A stretch of DNA of 64,000 bases, from the NCBI GenBank assembly GCA_965603125.1, contig CBFDBU010000010.1, positions 33,413 through 97,412 on the forward strand. Direction: 5' to 3'. The stretch is from JAJRTA01 sp965603125 (lineage in GTDB: Bacteria; Zixibacteria; MSB-5A5; GN15; FEB-12). Position 1 is the stretch's first letter; each line of letters starts with the position of its first letter. The translations under genes were made by a program, and so were the position numbers. The notes under the pieces are model-generated. The model saw only the letters and a program-made list of their open reading frames with translations. It did no database searches and was not told the DNA's origin. Below, one piece after another: positions 60,781 through 64,000 of this stretch.

Positions 60781-62922
60781 TTACTTCATCAGCACCATTT
60801 TCCTGGTATCGACAAAGTCCGGCGTCTCAAGACGATAGAAATAGACACCGCTGGCGACGTCGCTGCCGTCCCAAACACAAGTGTGCTCTCCCGCATTCAT
60901 CTGCTTGTCGATCAACGTGGTCACTTTCTGCCCCATGAGGTTGTAGACCTCCAGCCTGACCTCAGCCGCTGTGGGCAGAGTAAAGGCGATCTCCGTGGCA
61001 GGATTGAAGGGGTTGGGGTAGTTGGACAGACCGACTGCGGACGCGACGTTCGGCGCACCGGCAGGCGCGGCTTCCGGCGCGCTGTCGCCGAGAATGAGCA
61101 CACAGTCCGTTCCCTCAATCGGCGTGCCGTCGTAGAGTTCGCCTGTGATAGTAAGCGGGATCACATCCCGGTCGTACACCTCGCCGAGGGCTGCGATGAT
61201 CGCCGCCCGGTCAAACTTCAACGTCAGGTCAACAAACCCGTCTGCTCCGAGGTTGTTGCATTCGCACTCTTCGGCCTGCTCGTGGAGTGGAGTGGTTACA
61301 TCCTCGAAGCCCCACCGCAGCGCGGGCACTCCTTCGAGCATGAGCGATGTTGGGTCAATGTCGGCCACATCAAGCTCCTCGGTGCCGACAATAGCCACCG
61401 GCAGCACCGCCCTGGGTCCCGTAGGTTTGTCTCTCTGAGCGGGATTCTCTTTGGCCGCCATCAGGTTCTGATTGTCTTTGTCTTCGATGTACATCTCGCG
61501 ACCATGCGCCTTGACATTGAGCGGATTCGGACACGACCCGGGCTTGATGTCGAGGGAGGCGGGGATAGCGAATGGAGCGAATGAATAGACATATGCCTTA
61601 CCGGGGCCGCTGTTGAGATCATCACGGGCACCAATAATCACATCAGGCCAGCCGTCGTTGTCTACATCACCAGCGTCGGATACTGAAACCCCGAACTCAT
61701 CATATTCCCCTTGCTCTTCGCACTCAAGTACGTGGAGTAGGGAACAATCGACGCTCGAGTATATGTATGCCCTTCCTGACCACTCGTAGGGGTCATTGTA
61801 TCCGTCTGCTCCGATAAGCAGGTCGTCGTAGCCGTCAAGATTAACATCTCCCGCACCCGAAACACAAATGCCGAATTGATCATCAGCGTTTTCGCCTGTA
61901 AATATGCAGTCTGCATCTTCAGCGTTGATCGTGATGGGGTATGGCCCCGGCCTGCCGTAGAAGGCGAACGCGCGTCCTGCCCAATGTCCAGCAGTACTAT
62001 TCCTGTAAGCGCCCACAACCAAATCTGGGCGGCCGTCATCATTAAGATCGCCAGCATTCGATATAGATTGACCAAACGAGCCATATTCAGTTTCGCCAAT
62101 CAAATTATATAGTATACTACCGTCCGAACCAGAATAGACATATGCCTTACCGGGTCCTGTGCCAAGAGACTTCCAAACAGGAGCGCCAACGAATAGATCA
62201 TCGTGCTCGTCAATGTTGACATCACCTGCGTAATCTACTACTGAGCCAAATACGTCGTACGCACTGTAACCAGTAAATATAATGTCGGCATCAGCTGCAG
62301 CAATTGTGGCCGGAAATGGTCCTGAACCGCCATAGAATACGTAAGCCCTCCCGGCATTAGTCCCACCCATGTCATTGTGTGGGGCACCGACGATTACATC
62401 GGCAAAACCATCGTTATTTACATCTCCGGCCTCAGAAACGGCCCAACCGAAGCGGTCATGTTCTGCTTCGCCTGTAAATGTATACAACAATGATCCATTG
62501 GCGCCGGAATATACATATGCAATACCTGCCCCCCAATAGGATGTACCAATGGATTGAGGAGCACTGACAATCAAATCGTCATAGCCGTCATTGTTAACAT
62601 CCCCAGCTCCAGAGACTCTTATACCCAAGAAATCATGATCCGTATACCCCGTAAACATGTAAAGTAATGAGCTGTCCTTTCCCGAATAGACATAGGCCCT
62701 TCCCGCCCAAATCCCACCAGCATCGTTCCCGGGAGCACCGATAATTAGGTCATCAAAGCCATCGTTGTTTACATCACCGGCACCTGAAACAGGTGATCCA
62801 AAACTATCACCCACTGCCTCGCCCGTGAATCTGTACAGCAGGGAGTCCTGGGCGTTGACAATTGGTGACAAATAGATGAAAACAACCATGAGCAACAATT
62901 TGATTACAGACCCGAATCTCAT
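60781..62922 (-). CDS. Secreted FG-GAP propeller protein with type IX secretion sorting domain
   Basis: 713 aa. Signal peptide (LLLMVVFIYLSPIVNAQ); AAGGAAGGAAG upstream of ATG 62922. Residues about 30-430 are integrin-alpha-like FG-GAP repeats (SGAGDVNNDGFDDLIIGAP, GRAYVYSG) forming a propeller. A second region (about 450-610) has IKPGSCPNPLN, RAVLPVAIVGTEEL and DGTPIEGTDCV, a module common in FCB secreted proteins but unnamed to me. The last about 80 residues are a type IX sorting domain: LSNYPNPFNPATEIAF, LEVYNLMGQKV, GVYFYRLETPDFVDTRKMVLMK (in parts). Exported and attached to the surface or released through a type IX system; its apparatus is not in the window. Confidence 0.92.
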   Translation of the reverse strand: MRFGSVIKLLLMVVFIYLSPIVNAQDSLLYRFTGEAVGDSFGSPVSGAGDVNNDGFDDLIIGAPGNDAGGIWAGRAYVYSGKDSSLLYMFTGYTDHDFLGIRVSGAGDVNNDGYDDLIVSAPQSIGTSYWGAGIAYVYSGANGSLLYTFTGEAEHDRFGWAVSEAGDVNNDGFADVIVGAPHNDMGGTNAGRAYVFYGGSGPFPATIAAADADIIFTGYSAYDVFGSVVDYAGDVNIDEHDDLFVGAPVWKSLGTGPGKAYVYSGSDGSILYNLIGETEYGSFGQSISNAGDLNDDGRPDLVVGAYRNSTAGHWAGRAFAFYGRPGPYPITINAEDADCIFTGENADDQFGICVSGAGDVNLDGYDDLLIGADGYNDPYEWSGRAYIYSSVDCSLLHVLECEEQGEYDEFGVSVSDAGDVDNDGWPDVIIGARDDLNSGPGKAYVYSFAPFAIPASLDIKPGSCPNPLNVKAHGREMYIEDKDNQNLMAAKENPAQRDKPTGPRAVLPVAIVGTEELDVADIDPTSLMLEGVPALRWGFEDVTTPLHEQAEECECNNLGADGFVDLTLKFDRAAIIAALGEVYDRDVIPLTITGELYDGTPIEGTDCVLILGDSAPEAAPAGAPNVASAVGLSNYPNPFNPATEIAFTLPTAAEVRLEVYNLMGQKVTTLIDKQMNAGEHTCVWDGSDVASGVYFYRLETPDFVDTRKMVLMK

Positions 62923-63283
62923 TAGAATCTTCCTTCCTTTATGGAAATGAGTTTAGCTGGGACAAAACCCAACAGTTTGCGTTCTCTTGACGTAGTGATT
63001 TCAATACATATTCCTCCTTTGGTATTTCCGCCTGGATCGTCTGTCGAAGACATGTAGCAATTCTTCGTCCGCGTGATTCCCTTTCTCCAGCAATCCTTCT
63101 TTAGTATAGTAGTAGGCACCGAATGTGTGATTTGTGGAGGATTGACCTATTTTATTTCGTTTTTTCTGAGTCTCTTTTTGTCAAACGGCAGCACACATTC
63201 GTCAAACGGCAGGCCGTTTGACCTACCGTTTTCGATGGTGCGGATATCCCCTTCGGTCACCCGTCCGCGACAGGTTCCCCGCT
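62923..63283. other. Intergenic region between the FG-GAP and transposase genes
   Basis: No supported gene. It carries the AT-rich upstream region of the FG-GAP gene, a perfect REP hairpin at 63201-63226, and a half-copy of its arm (GTCAAACGGCAG at 63179) nearby. A 65-codon frame ending at the FG-GAP start codon (63119-62922, minus) has no recognisable content. Confidence 0.4.
63201..63226 (-). repeat. REP hairpin left of the transposase gene
   Basis: On the minus strand: GTAG, arm GTCAAACGG, loop CCTG, arm CCGTTTGAC, perfect over 9 bp. It lies 58 bp past the 3' end of the transposase gene, opposite in orientation to the copies on the other side. Confidence 0.8.
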
Positions 63284-63784
63284 TCACTCACCGTATTCGC
63301 TTTCGAATATCAACTTTTTCTGTACCCCCCAACCGGGTTGGTAATACCCTTCCCTGGCAAATCGGTGTATTGATGAGTGAGGGTATCTAAGAGGATCGTC
63401 AACAAGACCATGCTTTACAGGATTATAATGAGTATAATCGAGATGTGTGTTCATGTCATCCTGATTACGTATAATGTGATCCCAGAATCTCAGTTGCCAT
63501 ACCCGACCCGAATATCCGGTTCGCTTGCGATAGTTCATCGAAAACGATTGCTTTATTCGTTTCAGTATGCCCGACAAGTCCGACGTTAGGGGATCGAGTA
63601 CCAAATGTATGTGATCCGGCAAAACCACCCAGGCAATCAGGTCGAAATCCACTCTCTTCTTCGTTGCGTTGATAGCTGCTGAGATCAGATCAGCATGTTC
63701 AAGAAGTATCGGTCTTCGTGCGTATGTAACCGATGTAACAAAATACGTGTTGTTCTTTGAATAGTATCGACGCAGTCTCGACAT
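63284..63784 (-). CDS. REP-associated tyrosine transposase (RAYT, IS200/IS605 Y1 superfamily)
   Basis: 166 aa. Single-strand HUH nuclease of the Y1 transposase superfamily: HUH pair in WVVLPDHIHLVLDP (His58, His60) and catalytic tyrosine in HLDYTHYNPVKHGL (probably Tyr117). NNTYFVTSVTYARRPIL is the usual opening. RAYTs are domesticated, usually single-copy genes that bind and cleave REP sequences with a GTAG tetranucleotide. Here REP hairpins with GTAG flank the gene on both sides, in opposite orientation, which strongly supports this subtype over an ordinary IS200 element. No TnpB is nearby. Confidence 0.92.
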   Translation of the reverse strand: MSRLRRYYSKNNTYFVTSVTYARRPILLEHADLISAAINATKKRVDFDLIAWVVLPDHIHLVLDPLTSDLSGILKRIKQSFSMNYRKRTGYSGRVWQLRFWDHIIRNQDDMNTHLDYTHYNPVKHGLVDDPLRYPHSSIHRFAREGYYQPGWGVQKKLIFESEYGE

Positions 63785-63818
63785 AACACCCAGACAACAA
63801 GATAAGCCGTCAGTAACC

Positions 63819-64000
63819 GTAGGTCAAGCCGCCTGTCGGCTTGACGCGAGAGTAATCGTAGGTCAAGCCGCCTGCCGGCTTGACAAGAACCTCTCTTATG
63901 TCAAGCGGCAGGCTTGTTCTCGCAAATGTAGGTCAAGCCGCCTGTCGGCTTGACAAGAACCTCTCTTATGTCAAGCGGCAGGCTTGTTCTCGCAAATGTA
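63819..64000 (+). repeat. REP array with 70-bp direct repeat, continuing past the right edge
   Basis: Three REPs start at 63819, 63858 and 63928: each is GTAG, arm GTCAAGCCG, loop CCTGT (CCTGC in the second), arm CGGCTTGAC. The last two head a 70-bp direct repeat (63858-63927, 63928-63997) that also contains a reverse half-site, GTCAAGCGGCAGGCTTG, with a single base difference between copies. A third unit begins at 63998 (GTA) and runs off the edge. Confidence 0.88.

Noticed and set aside
62922..63119. Possible 65-codon upstream gene overlapping the FG-GAP start
   Set aside because: No recognisable motif, no ribosome-binding site, and it is probably the 5' leader of the FG-GAP gene.
63819..64000. 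Regular 70-bp direct repeats resembling a CRISPR array
   Set aside because: Units are direct repeats without unique spacers, each holds a GTAG hairpin, and the neighbour is a REP transposase, not Cas genes.

Overview
The window looks like chromosome from an uncultured, diderm member of the FCB superphylum; the best fit by inference is candidate division Zixibacteria or a close relative. The basis is the mix of giant secreted FG-GAP proteins, dockerin-like repeats with a DIADLVYLVDYMF core, one protein with a Bacteroidetes-style (type IX) C-terminal sorting domain, an exosortase, TamA/TamB and many lipobox proteins. No rRNA is present, so the assignment is not proved.

Layout. 1-4847: the end of a secreted FG-GAP protein that runs off the left edge, a back-to-back pair of REP hairpins, then an exosortase / EpsI / UbiA-type prenyltransferase / lipoprotein operon. 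5000-6802: a small accessory island with a wHTH-nucleotidyltransferase / HEPN pair behind a nested inverted repeat, and a GIY-YIG nuclease. 7047-8600: a lipoprotein, tRNA-Gly(TCC), a cysteine-synthase fragment, and a well-formed candidate small RNA whose promoter lies inside that fragment. 8601-27201 (minus strand): a sigma-54 response regulator, a 1483-aa histidine kinase with a periplasmic propeller-like region and six PAS domains, and two giant secreted proteins (2355 and 1765 aa). 27200-29100: debris of two insertion sequences, the second ending against tRNA-Gln(CTG).

29270-32697 (minus strand): thiamine pyrophosphokinase, a glucokinase-like protein, ribulose-phosphate epimerase and QueG. 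33067-42872 (plus strand): NlpC/P60 lipoprotein, UvrC, XseA, XseB, IspA-type prenyl synthase, Dxs, NAD kinase, SPOR lipoprotein, YjbQ and an alpha/beta hydrolase. 42993-46200 (minus strand): an outer-membrane protein and pabC-pabB. 46557-55186: a tight six-gene run of ECF sigma factor, anti-sigma factor, an HtrA-like protein that has lost all three catalytic residues, a carboxymuconolactone-decarboxylase-like protein, TamB and TamA, which reads as one envelope-homeostasis operon. 55291-60228: cysteine desulfurase and MnmA (sulfur delivery to tRNA), then aldolase and Pgi. The right end has a small inverted-repeat element, tRNA-Tyr(GTA), a third FG-GAP protein with a type IX sorting domain, and a REP-associated tyrosine transposase surrounded by REP hairpins.

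The signals most worth pursuing are the REP family (GTAG, a covarying arm, a CCTGT-like loop) with its own transposase and copies up to 62 kb apart; the roughly 87-nt RNA with a C-rich loop at 8067-8153; and the sigma-factor operon built around a dead protease and the TAM machinery.
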